From Pseudomonadota bacterium (lineage in GTDB: Bacteria > Pseudomonadota > Gammaproteobacteria > Burkholderiales > Rhodocyclaceae): 29,324 bases of DNA. Shown here piece by piece: positions 29,288 through 29,324 of the stretch. Each line of letters opens with the position of its first letter. Within the stretch, counting starts at the first letter, position 1. The stretch is taken from positions 1 to 29,324 of the forward strand of contig JAJZPJ010000006.1 in NCBI GenBank assembly GCA_021811225.1. Reading direction: 5' to 3'. Both the position numbers and the translations under genes were made by a program. The notes beneath the pieces were generated by a model. It saw nothing but the letters and a program-made list of their open reading frames with translations. It ran no database searches and was not told where the DNA came from.

Positions 29288-29324
29288 ATGCACACCTGTC
29301 GCGTCTGTAACGAAACGAAGCCGG
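29288..29324 (+). CDS. Start of a Cys-rich gene (truncated by window edge)
   Basis: An ATG 2 bp after the ssb stop opens MHTCRVCNETKP and runs off the window. The CxxC followed by KP is common at the start of small phage HNH or zinc-finger proteins. Too short to assign; no strong ribosome site is seen. Confidence 0.45.
   Translation, partial: MHTCRVCNETKP

Noticed and set aside
1..29324. Diversity-generating retroelement, toxin-antitoxin pair or integrase
   Set aside because: No reverse transcriptase, template/variable repeat pair, toxin family or tyrosine/serine recombinase motif could be recognised on either strand.

Overview
The window is almost wholly bacteriophage DNA, most likely a temperate tailed phage or prophage with podovirus-type head and tail-connector genes from a GC-rich proteobacterium (Burkholderiales-like by base composition and gene style; host identity is inferred). 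Genes are tightly packed, many joined by 4-bp ATGA or GTGA stop/start overlaps, and no bacterial housekeeping genes are visible.

Layout, left to right. (1) 1-13901, minus strand: virion module. In transcription order (right to left) it holds three small proteins, small and large terminase, portal, three tiny coupled genes, scaffold, an N4 gp56-type major capsid protein, a candidate decoration protein, a short hypothetical, a head-tail adaptor, a 277-residue virion protein, a 706-residue candidate connector/nozzle protein, and a fibre-like protein with a signal-peptide-like N-terminus that runs off the left edge. Stable hairpins sit between several of these genes. (2) 13902-15400: intergenic DNA, a strong terminator, and an AT-richer insert with an HNH/AP2 endonuclease and an HTH protein. 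(3) 15430-23232, minus strand: early-left operon from promoter PL through an HTH regulator, small Zn-finger proteins, a replication-initiator-like protein, DUF5131 and DUF1367 proteins, a Ref-like HNH nuclease, a DNA methyltransferase, a DUF1064 nuclease and a Q-like late regulator. (4) 23032-24320: control region with three HTH regulators and two distinct sets of 16-bp palindromic operators. (5) 24324-29324, plus strand: early-right operon from PR with tiny (two with membrane segments) proteins, an ASCH protein, a Bet/RecT annealase, a RecB/Cas4-like exonuclease, a coiled-coil protein, an HNH endonuclease, SSB, and the start of another Cys-rich gene.

How it works together (inference): PL and PR share one architecture, with a 16-bp operator filling the -35/-10 spacer, so one repressor can silence both arms. 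A third regulator has its own operator class in front of its own gene. After derepression the right arm makes the recombination set, the left arm makes replication and DNA-modification functions, and the Q-like protein probably switches on the virion genes. No integrase, lysis gene, S24 (RecA-cleavable) repressor or CRISPR array is visible. The most interesting part is the two-operator control circuit.
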